64,000 nt of DNA from BD2-11 sp965115885 (GTDB lineage: Bacteria; Gemmatimonadota; Gemmatimonadetes; Longimicrobiales; Gaopeijiaceae): assembly GCA_965115885.1 (NCBI GenBank), contig OZ220479.1, positions 1,674,001 to 1,738,000 on the forward strand, read 5' to 3'. The position numbers and the translations under genes were made by a program. The notes beneath the pieces were generated by a model, which saw only the letters and a program-made list of their open reading frames with translations, did no database searches and was not told the origin of the DNA. Of this stretch, positions 26,002 to 35,360 are shown piece by piece (position 1 is the first letter of the stretch; every line of letters begins with the position of its first letter).

Positions 26002-27801
26002 TGTCGTACCAATTTAGAAATGTCCTCCCCTGGGGTGGCTTAGCCAAGTAGAAATGTCCTCCTTCGGATCATGTTCGGTCGTCGACGAAACCGGATCCGG
26101 GAGAGGAGCGGATGGAGTCGAGTCTCAGGGAGCGAGATCGCATTTCGGTGCTCAGGCAGGTGAGCGAAGAAGTTCCGACCGCGTCTGCGGGGGCGGAGCG
26201 TATCGGCGTGACGTCGCGTCACTTCCGGCGCCTGCTGCGGAAGTTCGAGGCGGAGGGCGACGCCGCCGTGGTTCATGGGTTGCGGGGCAAGCCTTCGAAC
26301 CGGGCGTTGCCTCGGGAGGTTCGCGAGCAGGTGCTCGAGTTGGCGAAGGATCCGATGTTCCGAGACTTCGGGCCGACGTTGCTCGCCGAGCACGTCGAGT
26401 GGATTTCCGGGGTGCGGGTCAGCCCGGAGACGGTGCGAGGCTGGTTGCTGGACGCGGGGCTGTGGGAGCGGCGCCGCAAGCGGCCCAAGCACCGTAGCCG
26501 GCGTCCCCGCCGAGCGGCGTTGGGGGAGTTGGTGCAGTGGGACAGCTCGGTGCATCCGTGGATGGAGGATCGGGTCGAGGACGATCCGGTGCCGATCTCG
26601 ATCCACGACGACGCGACGAGCCGCCTGATGATGGCCCGGTTCGTGGTCCGCGACACCGGAGCGGAGAACCGGCGGGTGATCGTCGAGTATCTTTACGAGC
26701 CACGGTCGACCCTTGGCGGTCTACACCGACCACGCGGGGCATTTCGGGCAGTGGCAGTCGGACAAGGGGAAGCGTACGGAGACGATCGTCTCGGGAGCGC
26801 TGGCCGAGCTGGACGTCGAGCTGATCCTGGCCGGGTCCCCCCAAGCCAAGGGGCGCGTCGAGCGCAGCTTCGGGACGGCGCAGGACCGATTGGTCAAGGA
26901 GATGCGGGTCGCGGGGATCTCGACCTTCGAAAAGGCGAACGACTTCCTGGCCGAGTACTGGGTGCCGCTGTGGAACGACCGCTTCACGACCGCGCCCCGC
27001 GAGGCGCTGGACGCGCATCGCCCGCTGCCGTCGGGCGTCGATCTGGATGCGCTGTTCGCGGAGACGGAGACCCGCAAGGTGGCCCGCGACTTCACGATCC
27101 GGTTCGAGAACCGGCGCTGGCAGATCCCGGAGCGGGAAGCTGGGGATCTCGGTCCGGGCGCCGAAGTCGTGGTCGAGAGTCGGCTGGACGGCCAGCTGCG
27201 CTTCCGCAACGGAGGCCGGTATCTGGACGTCGAGCCGCTGGGCCGCGTCGGCTCTCGCACGCGCGTGACCCCGGCACGGTCGGCCGACTCGAAGCGAGCG
27301 AAGCATCGGCCGAAGCCGCCGAAGCCAAGTCCGGATCACCCTTGGCGCAAGAGGGTCTGCACCGACATTGCCGCGCGGGAGCAGCGCGATGAGCAGGATT
27401 GAACCAACGACGGATCGCCAAGCCGACGAAGAGGCGTCCGGTGCAGCTCCGACGGTGTAGCGCCAGTTCGTCGGCCAAGAATCGCCGCTCGCCGAACCGG
27501 ACAACGTTTCGCCGGCGGCGGGGCGTGGGGATCGGCTCGGACGCAGGATGCGCGGGCTCGGCCGGCGAACGAGTTCGGAGCCGTGGCGACCGTTGCGGCG
27601 CCGGCCCACCCCGGCGTGAGGGTCCGGGCCTGGAGCTCTTCCGTGCTTGCGACGGTGGCGGAGACGGTCCTTGCGAGCCAAGACCCGGGCGGGGGCGGGA
27701 AGGCCCGTACGCTCCCGCCGGGGTTCGTTTTCCCTTCCACCCTCGTAGGGCGGACATTTCTAAATTGGCCAAACCCCGGACATTTCTAAATTGGTTTGAC
27801 A
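26002..27801 (+). mobile_element. insertion sequence, ISNCY-like, 1800 bp, with TIRs and 17-bp target duplication
   Basis: Both ends begin TGTC and carry 24-bp inverted repeats (26002-26025 and 27778-27801) matching at 22 of 24 positions. The perfect 17-bp direct repeat GCCGATCATCGAGGTCA abuts the element on each side (25985-26001 and 27802-27818), so the exact borders and the insertion event are clear. Each end has a second inner copy of the repeat core (26044-26059 and 27752-27768), probably extra transposase-binding sites. The element holds one transposase gene, interrupted by a frameshift. It landed inside an older, decayed transposase. Confidence 0.9.
26112..27402 (+). pseudogene. ISNCY-family DDE transposase with one frameshift
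   Basis: The product is a helix-turn-helix plus integrase-core transposase: SLRERDRISVLRQVSE and IGVTSRHFRRLLRKFEAEGD at the N-terminus, QWDSSVHPW (first Asp), VYTDHAGHFGQW (second Asp) and GRVERSFGTAQD (Glu). The first 196 codons run in one frame to 26699. The rest, from HGRPLAVYTDHAG, runs in the +1 frame to TGA at 27400-27402. One extra C at 26700 accounts for the shift. The rest is well conserved, so the damage is recent, or it could be a recoding site or a sequencing error. The ATG at 26112 follows GAGAGGAG. Bases 27403-27750 inside the IS show no further gene. Confidence 0.85.
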
Positions 27802-27818
27802 GCCGATCATCGAGGTCA

Positions 27819-28850
27819 AGGTCAAGGTGGTCCTATTTCGTTTCCTGAAGGGCAGGGCGGGCTTGACCTGCGAGACGATTTTGCGCGCCGGGGTCCTGAT
27901 GCAGATGCAGATGCAGATGCAGCGGTAGACCTACAGGGGCTCGAGTACCACATCCTCGACTCGAGCGCGGCGAAGGAATTCACGCGGATCGATCCGCTCG
28001 CGCCCCCGAAGCGCTCCGCGCTGAATCGTTGCATCTCCGCCGTTCGCCCTCGGACCTGGGAACGAATCGACCGGGTCCTGCTGGGCGTGGCCCACGACGA
28101 GAGGATCGAAGACGGTAGCGTGATCCGCATCGACGGCACCGTGACGGAAATCCACATCCACCGTCCGAGCGACAGCACGCTGTTGCTGGATTCGGTGCGC
28201 GTGCTCTCGCGGCTGCTGGCCCGTGCGCGCCAGAAGCTGGGGCGCGAGGCGTTCCGGTTCCACAACCACGAGCGGGCGGCGAAGCGCAGGGGTGCTGGGG
28301 ATCCGCAAGGCTCGCGGGCCGAAGCGCGTCGAGCTGTATCGGCAACTGCTGACGACGACGCGGCGAACGGAAGTCGAGCACTGCCTGGAGCTGGCCGAGA
28401 AGGTCGTGTCGTAGACGGTGCGCCGGGTGGCCGGGTGTTGGAGGAAGAAAAGATGCCTGCGTCGGAGAAGGTGTCGAGCCTGTTCGAGCTCCACACCGAC
28501 ATCGTCGAGAAGAGCGGGCGCAAGGTTCGGTACGGGCACAAGCTGAACATGACGTGCGGGCGGAGCGGCATGGTGTCGGACTTGGTGATCGAGGAAGGCA
28601 ATCCGGCGGACAGCGTGAAGCGTTCGCCGATGATCGAGCGGAACGTGGGGACGTGGCCACGACGCGTCCGGTGTACAGGCGGTTGAGGAAGTTCCGAGCG
28701 GCGATGGAGGCGGTGATCTCCCATCCCGAGCGTTGCTTCGGGCTCAGCCGGTGCATGTGGCGCGGGCTGGAGCACTTCCGAGCGTACGCTTGGTCGGCGG
28801 TGGTGGCGCACAATCTTGGGGTCATGGCACGGCACAGGCCGAAGCCGTCC
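27819..28850 (+). pseudogene. older decayed transposase (InsH/ISNCY-type) split by the IS
   Basis: Fragments in all three frames match one transposase: EVKVKVVLFRFLKGRAGLTC, then LEYHILDSSAAKEFTRIDPL, VIRIDGTVTEIHIHRPSDST (first catalytic Asp), LSRLLARARQKLGREAFRFH, MPASEKVSSLFELHTDI, YGHKLNMTCGRSGMVSD and FRAAMEAVISHPERCFGL. A CAG-to-TAG change stops it at 27926-27928, several frameshifts follow, and about 60 codons are missing near 28660. A short in-frame stretch before the IS (25957-26001, PVHGQPPIIEV) joins smoothly to the sequence after 27818, so the intact IS inserted into this gene. Ends are approximate. Confidence 0.75.
27899..27922 (+). repeat. (ATGCAG)4 microsatellite
   Basis: Four perfect tandem copies of ATGCAG lie inside the decayed transposase and translate as a Met-Gln run where the family has one or two such codons (VLMQM). 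It is probably slippage in a gene no longer under selection. Confidence 0.8.
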
Positions 28851-29123
28851 ATCCCTTCCATTGCCCGGGTTCCTGCGGGCTCCGTGGGACCGGTGTGCTC
28901 GGGAGCCGTTGGAGGCATTCCGCCAGACTCGCAACGGCCCGTCGGCCCCCCTTTGCGGCAGGCCGACGAGCCGCCGAAACGCTGTTTCGCCGGAAGCCAA
29001 CCGAAGCCTGCGCCCGATCCGTCCTTTTTCTGGTTGCTCTGGGCGGAGCTTTTGCGGTTGCGGCCGACCGGAGACGCCCGCTCAGGATCCCCGACGAGAC
29101 ACGGACGAACGGCCCGCACCCGA

Positions 29124-29912
29124 ATGAGCGACGAATCCCGAATTCCCGTCGTCCTCGGATCCGCCCGCACCCCCATCGGACGGTTTCTGGGCGGCCTGCC
29201 CCCGCTGTCCGGTCCCGCGCTCGGCGCCGTCTCGGTGCGCGCGGCGGTGGAACGCTCCGGCGTCGACCCGTCCGACGTCGACGAGGTCGTTCTGGGCAAC
29301 GCGGTTTCGGCCGGAGAGGGCCAGGCGCCGGCCCGTCAGGCGGCGATGGGGGCCGGCCTCCCCGCCTCCGTTCCCTCCGTCGCCGTGAACAAGGTGTGCG
29401 GTTCGGGGCTCGAGGCGGTGATGCTGGCGGCGCAGGCGATCCGGGCGGGCGACGCGCGCGCGGTCGTGGCGGGCGGCTTCGAGTCGATGTCCAACGCCCT
29501 ACTATCTGCGCGGCCACCGAGGGAGCGTGAAGTTCGGGGACCGGAAGGTGCGCGACGGCCTCGTCCACGACGGTCTGTGGTGCTCCTTCGAGGACCGCCA
29601 CATGGGCGGCCATGCGGAGTACGCGGCGGCCCGGGCGGGCATCGCCCGCGAGCGGGCCGACGCGTTCGCCCTGGCGTCGCACCGCAAGGCCGTGGACGCG
29701 ATCGACGGAGGCCGCTTTCTGTCCGACCGAGATCGTCCCGGTCGAGGTGTCGGCCCGCTCGGGCGCGGCCCGAATCGATACCGACGAGTGCCCCCGGCGC
29801 GACACTCGCCCGAGACGCTCGCCCGACTGCGGCCCGCCTTTCCCGCGACGCTCCCGAAGGGGCGGACCCGCCCGCTGGTGGTAACCGCTGGAAACGCGCC
29901 GGGGCCGATAGG
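29124..29912 (+). pseudogene. thiolase (acetyl-CoA acetyltransferase), frameshifted and truncated
   Basis: An AtoB-like thiolase begins at ATG 29124 with IPVVLGSARTPIGRFLGGLP and includes the nucleophile segment VNKVCGSGLEAVMLAAQAI. It then breaks: two bases are lost at the C-run 29497-29499 before YYLRGHRGSVKFGDRKVRDG, four are gained near 29727 before EIVPVEVSARSG, and one is lost near 29804 before PETLARLRPAFP. The trace ends after VTAGNAPG, so the C-terminal third with the catalytic His and second Cys is absent. The following sequence runs into the end of the convergent peptidase gene. The gene lies at the edge of the mobile scar. Confidence 0.85.
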
Positions 29913-29957
29913 AGCTGCGCTCCGGCTTCCCCGCCGCGCGAGGCGCGCGACCGGCCC

Positions 29958-31778
29958 TCAACTCCCGCCGACGCCCGACAGCTCGAAGACGTCCGCCTGG
30001 CTTCCCGCCTCGCGCACCAGCCGGACCGCTTTCCGGAGAACCGGATCGCGCTGAATGCGGTACCTCAGCATGCGCTCGTCGTCGTTCATGCGCTGGGAGA
30101 GGGCGATCTCCAGACGCCATCGCAGGTAGTCCCGCACCGCCCGGTGCTCGAGGGTGGCCTCGGGCACGCCCGCCGCGCTCAGCTCGGCGACGAACCCCTC
30201 GAGGATCGTATCGGGGACGATCGCCTCGGCACCGTCGTTTCGGACGGCCTGGGCGCGGTCGAAGCCGATCTCTCCCAGCCGGACGACGAAGGGGAATTCC
30301 GCAACCGCCGTCTCCTCCAGCAGCTGGCGTTCGACCGCCAGCAGCGTGTCGTCCTCGATCTCCAGATCCGGGAAAACCCCGCCCCCTCCCTTGAGCATGC
30401 GTCCGCCTTCGGTGGCGAAGAGAGGGGCGTCCGCGGAGTCCTCGGGCAGCGGCGTGCCCCGCGCGTCCCGGGGGCGGTGGAGCGACCTGCCGAGCGGCGT
30501 GTACCATTCCCCCGTGGTGAGCTGCATCTGCCAACCGTCGGGAAGCGGGACGACGGACTGCACGTGGCCCTTGCCGAAGGTGCGTTCGCCCACCACCAAG
30601 GCGCGGTCGTGGTCCTGGAGCGCTCCGGACAGGATTTCTCCGGCGGAGGCCGTGTAGCGGTCGACCAGCACCACCAGCGGTTTGTCGTCGCCGAGGGTGG
30701 CCGCGGTACGGGTGTAGGCCACGTCCTCGTGCGCGCCGGGGCCCCGGCGCGGGTTCCGCCCGCGCGTGCTGGCGATGCGCTCCCCGGGGTCGAGGAAGAG
30801 GTCGGTCATCGTGAGCGACTCGTCCAGGAATCCCCCGGGATTGCGGCGCAGATCCAGGACGATGCCCCTCGCGGCGTTCAGCAACGCGAAGGCGGAATCC
30901 ATCTCCGCCGTGGAACCGCGCGCGACCCGATCCAGCTGGATGTACCCGACGTCCTTCTCCACGTACCCGGCGTGGACCGACGAAACGTGGATGTTGTCGC
31001 GCTCGATGGCGTGGGGAATGGGCGCGGAGTAGCCCCTGCGCTCCACGGACACGACGACCGTGGTGCCCGGGGTGCCCCGGATGCGCTGGGAGGCGTCGCC
31101 CGTGGTCCAGCCCTCGGTGCTCTCGCCGTCCACGCCCACGATCACGTCGCCCACCTGGATTCCGGTCCGCTCCGCCGGAAACCCGCGGAAGACGGCCGTG
31201 ACCGTGATGCGGTCGTTCAGCGGGGCGATCTGAACTCCGATGCCCGCGTAGTTGCCGGTGGTGCTTTCCCGGAATTCGTCCACCATTCGAGGGCTGCGCA
31301 CTTCGGCGTAGGCGTCGTCCAGAGCCGAGATCAGGCCCCAGAGCGCCCCTCGCCACAGCGCCGGATCGTCGGGAGCGTCCGGGCCCGACCGCCGGATGCT
31401 GTCGAAGGCGCTCAAGAACCGCTGGTCGTCCACCGCGTCCCGGATCGGCGGCGGGGCGGGGGCGGGCGCCGGAAGGAAAGCGGAATCCGGCGGGGGCCCG
31501 GAGTCGGGCGAGGAAGCGGAAGAATCGGCGCGCATCGCGAACGCGTCCGCCGCCTCCCGCAACCCGTCGAGGGCGGACCTCCACAGCGTCGAGTCTTCGG
31601 GGGGACGCCAGCCGTAGCGCTTGACGACATCGAAGGCCCGCAGGAACTGTCGGCCGTCCAGTTCCGCCGGGGGGGCCGCCGCCGCACGGGACGAGCCGGT
31701 GTCCTGCCCGGCGATCTCCGAGGCTTCGGCCGAGAGGAAGAAGAGGAGCGCGGCGACGATCGGTCTCGTGCGGGTCAT
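29958..31778 (-). CDS. S41 family C-terminal processing peptidase
   Basis: A secreted or periplasmic serine protease of the CtpA/Prc type. The ATG at 31778 gives a signal peptide (IVAALLFFLSAEASEIAGQ). An upstream extension of the frame was rejected as non-coding. A PDZ domain covers about residues 178-255 (GIGVQIAPLNDRITVTAVFR) and the catalytic domain has Ser378 in YTASAGEILSGAL and Lys403 in GERTFGKGHVQSVVPL, with LDLRRNPGGFLDE between. Total length is 606 residues. The N-terminal helical segment is duplicated: residues 42-80 (RQFLRAFDVVKRYG) repeat as 119-158 (QRFLSAFDSIRRSG), separated by a Pro/Ala/Ser linker. No neighbour hints at its substrate. Confidence 0.9.
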   Translation of the reverse strand: MTRTRPIVAALLFFLSAEASEIAGQDTGSSRAAAAPPAELDGRQFLRAFDVVKRYGWRPPEDSTLWRSALDGLREAADAFAMRADSSASSPDSGPPPDSAFLPAPAPAPPPIRDAVDDQRFLSAFDSIRRSGPDAPDDPALWRGALWGLISALDDAYAEVRSPRMVDEFRESTTGNYAGIGVQIAPLNDRITVTAVFRGFPAERTGIQVGDVIVGVDGESTEGWTTGDASQRIRGTPGTTVVVSVERRGYSAPIPHAIERDNIHVSSVHAGYVEKDVGYIQLDRVARGSTAEMDSAFALLNAARGIVLDLRRNPGGFLDESLTMTDLFLDPGERIASTRGRNPRRGPGAHEDVAYTRTAATLGDDKPLVVLVDRYTASAGEILSGALQDHDRALVVGERTFGKGHVQSVVPLPDGWQMQLTTGEWYTPLGRSLHRPRDARGTPLPEDSADAPLFATEGGRMLKGGGGVFPDLEIEDDTLLAVERQLLEETAVAEFPFVVRLGEIGFDRAQAVRNDGAEAIVPDTILEGFVAELSAAGVPEATLEHRAVRDYLRWRLEIALSQRMNDDERMLRYRIQRDPVLRKAVRLVREAGSQADVFELSGVGGS

Positions 31779-31879
31779 GGCGGCCGGGATCTCGGGGAAA
31801 CGTCGATGGTTGCGAGATAGACCCCGGAGGGTCGGGCTCCGTTCCCGGAGCCGGAGTCTCGATCGTCGCGCGCTCGAAA

Positions 31880-31969
31880 CCGACGCTCCGCGCGCGCGGA
31901 TGCGCACCGAGGTATCATGGTACGGAGGACCGAAGACATTCCGACGCTCCGCGCGCGCGGATGCGCACC
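31880..31969 (+). repeat. 29-bp perfect direct repeat, 61-bp period
   Basis: The 29 bases starting CCGACGCTCCGCGCGCGCGG occur identically at 31880-31908 and 31941-31969. They lie in the 293-base gap upstream of the S41 peptidase, which shows no gene. Only two copies are present, so it is not a CRISPR array. Regulator binding or a short duplication are possible. Confidence 0.8.
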
Positions 31970-32071
31970 CCTCCCGAAGTTCGGCGGACGATGCGGTCGT
32001 CGCAGTTCGCACCGGCGACTCCAGTTCCGAAAACGGCTCGAGGACGGCGCGTCCCGTCGGGTCGCCGGCTC

Positions 32072-33105
32072 TCATTCCCGTCCCCCGGCGACCTTGCGCC
32101 GCAGCGTCTCGATCAGGGGCAGGGAAGTCAGTTCGCCGTCGATGATGGCGGCGAGCTCCTCTTCCCGCTTCCAGTGCGCCTCCAAACCCGCCATCTCGAG
32201 TTCCAGCAACCGCCGCTCGGAATCCTCGCCGGCCGCGATCTCCAGCGCGATGGTGCCCGTGCGCGGCAGGTTGCCGAAGCGCGCGCGCCCCTTGATCAGC
32301 ACCCGGAGAGCCCCTCCGTGCCGCCCGCCTCCTCGACGAGGCGGGCGGCGGAAGCGATCCGCTTCTCGGACGCGCCCCCGAAGTGGTGGTAGGCGAGGAG
32401 CCTGCGCATAGCGTGCTCCGCGTCGGGCCCCTCGATTCGCAGGCCCTCGTCCCCGTGCGGCGAGCTTGCGCACCTCGGACAGGGACGCGCCACCGCCAGA
32501 GGCTCGCCGCGTTCCCCGGCCCGGACCGTCAACCCGCCGCGTTCCCTGTAGGAAAGCGATCGCAGAACGTACCCGCAACGTCCGCATTCCCGCCGCCCGC
32601 GCCACGCCGCCGAGCCGAAGCTCAGCCAGCGGGCGCTCCGGGTCGTCCACCTGGGCGCGTGTTCCCAGAGCACCCATGCGCCCAGCAGGCCGACGCCTCC
32701 GGTCATCCAGCCTCCGATGGCCGCGGCGCCCACCGCCGTGCCCGCGAGCGAAATCCGCTTGAACCGCCTGCGACGGGCTCGCAGCTCGCGGCCGTAGCGC
32801 CACCACGCCTCTTCGCGGCGCTCGCATCGGCCGACGCGCACGATCTCGAGCGGCCCGACGGAGAGCAGGGCGATGTTGTCCGTCCGCGACAGCAGTCGTC
32901 CCCGGTCGGTGGAAATTCTCTCGAGTTCCTCCAGCGCCTCCCATCGGTCGAGCAACGGCACCAGCGACCATCGCTTGCAACGGCCGCAGATCGCCCAGAG
33001 TCGGCCGCGGGCGGCGTCGAAAGCCACCCGTCGCCCGTGCGGCAGAAACTCCAGGACGTCGTTCTCGGGAAACGGAGCCCGGCAGACCAGGCAGCGTGCG
33101 TACAC
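32072..33105 (-). pseudogene. zinc-ribbon membrane protein with a single frameshift
   Basis: An unrecognised but gene-like protein. From a GTG at 33105 it reads VYARCLVCRAPFPENDVLEF, then CGRCKRWSLVPLLDRWEALE, so two CxxC pairs form a zinc ribbon. A hydrophobic segment ISLAGTAVGAAAIGGWMTGG with GLLGAWVLWEHAP follows, then two more CxxC pairs (CGRCGYVLRSL and CPRCASS). The frame closes at 32296, but the protein clearly continues in another frame as ALRVLIKGRARFGNLPRTG to 32072, ending in a Glu-rich helical tail. The shift sits at the G-run complementary to 32311-32314. It could be a real mutation or a base-calling error. I recall similar proteins in Gemmatimonadota, but no function is known. 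Confidence 0.65.
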
Positions 33106-33273
33106 CGGCGAGACTCGGGGCGGGGGCGACGTGATCCGGACGCGGGAAGGCGGGACTTGGCGGACGCCGTCCGGCGCGGCACATTCTCCGCAACCGTACG
33201 ACGCGGCCGCGGGCCGCCGAGCGCGAACCGCGGGTCCCGCCTCCGAGTCCATCCTACCGAACTTCCGCGCGCG

Positions 33274-33849
33274 ATGATCCTGGTTGTCGACAACTACGAC
33301 TCCTTCACCTGGAACCTGGTCCAGATGCTGGAGGCGCTCGGCGCCGACGTTCGGGTGGTGCGCAACGACGAGCAGACCGTCGCGGAGATCGAGCTTCGGG
33401 CCCCCGAGCGCATCGTCGTCTCTCCCGGGCCGTGCACCCCTCGCGAGGCCGGAATCAGCGTCGAGTTGGTGCGGGCCCTGGGTCCGGGGACGCCGATCCT
33501 GGGCGTGTGCCTCGGACACCAGGCCATCGGGGAAGCGTTCGGGGGCTCGACCGTGCGCGCCGGACGCGTCATGCACGGCAAGACGGCGCCCGTCCGCCAC
33601 CGCGGCTCGGGAATTTTCCGCGGGCTCGCGTCTCCGCTGACCGTGGCCCGCTACCATTCGCTGGTCACCGATCCGTCCGCGCTCCCGCCCGAACTCGAGC
33701 CCGTGGCTTGGACCGACCTCCCCGGCGAGGAGGACGAGATCCAGGCGATGCGCCACCGGACGATGCCCGTCTGGGGGGTGCAGTTCCACCCGGAGTCGCA
33801 CTTCTCCGACGGCGGCGCGCGGTTGCTCGACAATTTCCTGCGCCTGTAG
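33274..33849 (+). CDS. anthranilate/aminodeoxychorismate synthase glutamine amidotransferase
   Basis: A class I glutamine amidotransferase of 191 residues that supplies ammonia to anthranilate or 4-amino-4-deoxychorismate synthase. It starts MILVVDNYDSFTWNLVQMLE and has VVSPGPCTPREAGIS, the nucleophile in GVCLGHQAIGEAFGG and the His-Glu pair in WGVQFHPESHFS. The synthase partner (TrpE or PabB) is not nearby, so TrpG and PabA cannot be told apart, and one amidotransferase may serve both. The ATG at 33274 is 168 nt from the divergent zinc-ribbon gene. Confidence 0.9.
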   Translation: MILVVDNYDSFTWNLVQMLEALGADVRVVRNDEQTVAEIELRAPERIVVSPGPCTPREAGISVELVRALGPGTPILGVCLGHQAIGEAFGGSTVRAGRVMHGKTAPVRHRGSGIFRGLASPLTVARYHSLVTDPSALPPELEPVAWTDLPGEEDEIQAMRHRTMPVWGVQFHPESHFSDGGARLLDNFLRL

Positions 33850-34568
33850 TTCGCGAAGATCCGCGGGCGTCTCCTGGGATCGCCCCCGGACCGCCCGATG
33901 CCTCGCGGCGGCGGCGACGGGAACCCGCGGATCCGCACGCGACCGTCGGATCGGACGGCGCGGACGGCGACGACGCGTTCGCGTTCGGCCGCGTCCCGCG
34001 CGACCGAAGTCGACGCCGCCGAGGGAGAGGCGCTCCGGAAAACGCGGCTCGAGGGCCGCGTTTCCCGTCCCGCTTCCGAATCCGCCAACCCGCTCGGAGA
34101 GGGCCGACTGCGGACACCGGCACGTGCGAAGGGTCGAGCTGCGGTCGGCTCGACGTGCCATGCCCGCGTGCCGAGAGCGTCGAAGGGCGGGGTCGGATCG
34201 TTGGGCCCGCCCCGACGAGCGATGCCAGCACGGCGCATCGAAAGCGATGCCGAGGAAGAACTTGCGGCCAGCGATCGGATCCTCGGCTTCATGCGAGGGT
34301 TTTCGGGATCGAACCACGACCGGCTCGTGCGGGTCCGGCGGGCCGGTCCCGCCGCTCGTTTGCGCCACGCCGGACGGAAACAGTCGAAAACGCATCGGGT
34401 CGAAGCGTCTCCGGCGGGTGCGCGACCGGGCGGACAGTGGAGTTGTTCCCCCCCTGCGCGCTATCTTGCACTCTGCGGACGGAGGAGTCCGAACGTCGCG
34501 CGAGGCGACGTCCGGCGAACCGGGCGTTCGAATCGGGGAGGTCGATTCTTGAGCACGACCGAGTGCGC
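33850..34568. other. 719-base stretch without a recognisable gene
   Basis: Open frames exist on both strands, but all are Arg/Ala/Ser-rich and resemble nothing. A TATCTT at 34462-34467, about 100 nt before kdsB, could be a -10 like those of other promoters in this window, though no good -35 sits 16-18 bases upstream. It probably holds the leader of the kdsB operon. Confidence 0.5.
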
Positions 34569-35360
34569 ATGAACGCTCGCGTTCTAGGCGTCGTTCCCGC
34601 CCGGATCGCCTCCACCCGACTCCCCGACAAGCCTCTCTTTCCCATCCTCGGCCGCCCGCTCGTCGAGTGGGTCTGGCGAAGGGTGCGTTCGATGTCGGCG
34701 CTCGACCACGCGGTCGTGGCGACCGACTCCGACGAAGTGGCGCGCGTCTGCCGCGCCTTGGGGGCGCCGGTGGAGATGACCTCGTCCGACCATCCCTCCG
34801 GCACCGACCGGGTCGCCGAAGTGGCGGCGCGCGGGCCCTATCGCCGCTATCCGGTGATCGTCAACGTCCAGGGGGACGAGCCGCTGGTCGAGGAGCGCCA
34901 TCTGGCGACGGCCGTCGAGCTGGTGCGCGAACGGGGATGGGAGATCGGCACCTGCGCTACGCCGGTCGCGCGCATGGAGGCGTGGACGGATCCCTCCGTG
35001 GTCAAGGTCGTGCGCGCCTCCTCGGGCCGCGCGCTCTACTTCTCGCGCGCCGCGATCCCCCGCAAGCGCTCGGCGGAGCCCGACGAGGACGACCTGGCGC
35101 GCGAGCCCTATCTTCGCCATATCGGCATCTACGCCTGCGCGCGCGACGCGCTCGAACGATGGGCGGCCACGCCCCCGACCTCGCTCGAGCGCTTGGAGAA
35201 GCTCGAGCAGCTGCGTCCGCTCGAATCGGGCGTCCGCATCGGCGTGGCGGTGGTCGGGTCCGCCCACCCCGGCGTGGACACGCCGGCGGACGCGCGCCGC
35301 ACCGAGAGGAGACTGCGGGAGATGGAACGGAGATCATCCAGCCTGGCGAGCGGAACATGA
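34569..35360 (+). CDS. kdsB: 3-deoxy-manno-octulosonate cytidylyltransferase
   Basis: KdsB activates Kdo as CMP-Kdo for inner-core LPS. The 263-residue nucleotidyltransferase has VPARIASTRLPDKPLFPILG (CTP-binding loop), VVATDSDEVARVC, VNVQGDEPLVEERHL and YFSRAAIPRKR followed by YLRHIGIYACARDALERW, all family signatures. The ATG at 34569 gives the normal N-terminus. The TGA overlaps the pyrG ATG, an arrangement also known elsewhere, probably because both use or make CTP. Confidence 0.95.
   Translation: MNARVLGVVPARIASTRLPDKPLFPILGRPLVEWVWRRVRSMSALDHAVVATDSDEVARVCRALGAPVEMTSSDHPSGTDRVAEVAARGPYRRYPVIVNVQGDEPLVEERHLATAVELVRERGWEIGTCATPVARMEAWTDPSVVKVVRASSGRALYFSRAAIPRKRSAEPDEDDLAREPYLRHIGIYACARDALERWAATPPTSLERLEKLEQLRPLESGVRIGVAVVGSAHPGVDTPADARRTERRLREMERRSSSLASGT

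Noticed and set aside
27403..27750. Possible second gene inside the IS
   Set aside because: Only Arg-rich frames without motif; one overlaps the right inverted repeat.
28554..31820. 1088-codon plus-strand open frame
   Set aside because: A chance concatenation of the transposase relic, the thiolase start and the antisense of the S41 peptidase.
31880..31969. CRISPR array
   Set aside because: Only two repeat copies, one spacer-like gap and no cas genes.
34438..34467. Promoter with TTGTTC and TATCTT before kdsB
   Set aside because: Spacer of only 13 bases; kept only as a possible -10.
33898..34572. 224-codon open frame before kdsB
   Set aside because: Low-complexity composition, no motif, overlaps the kdsB start in another frame.
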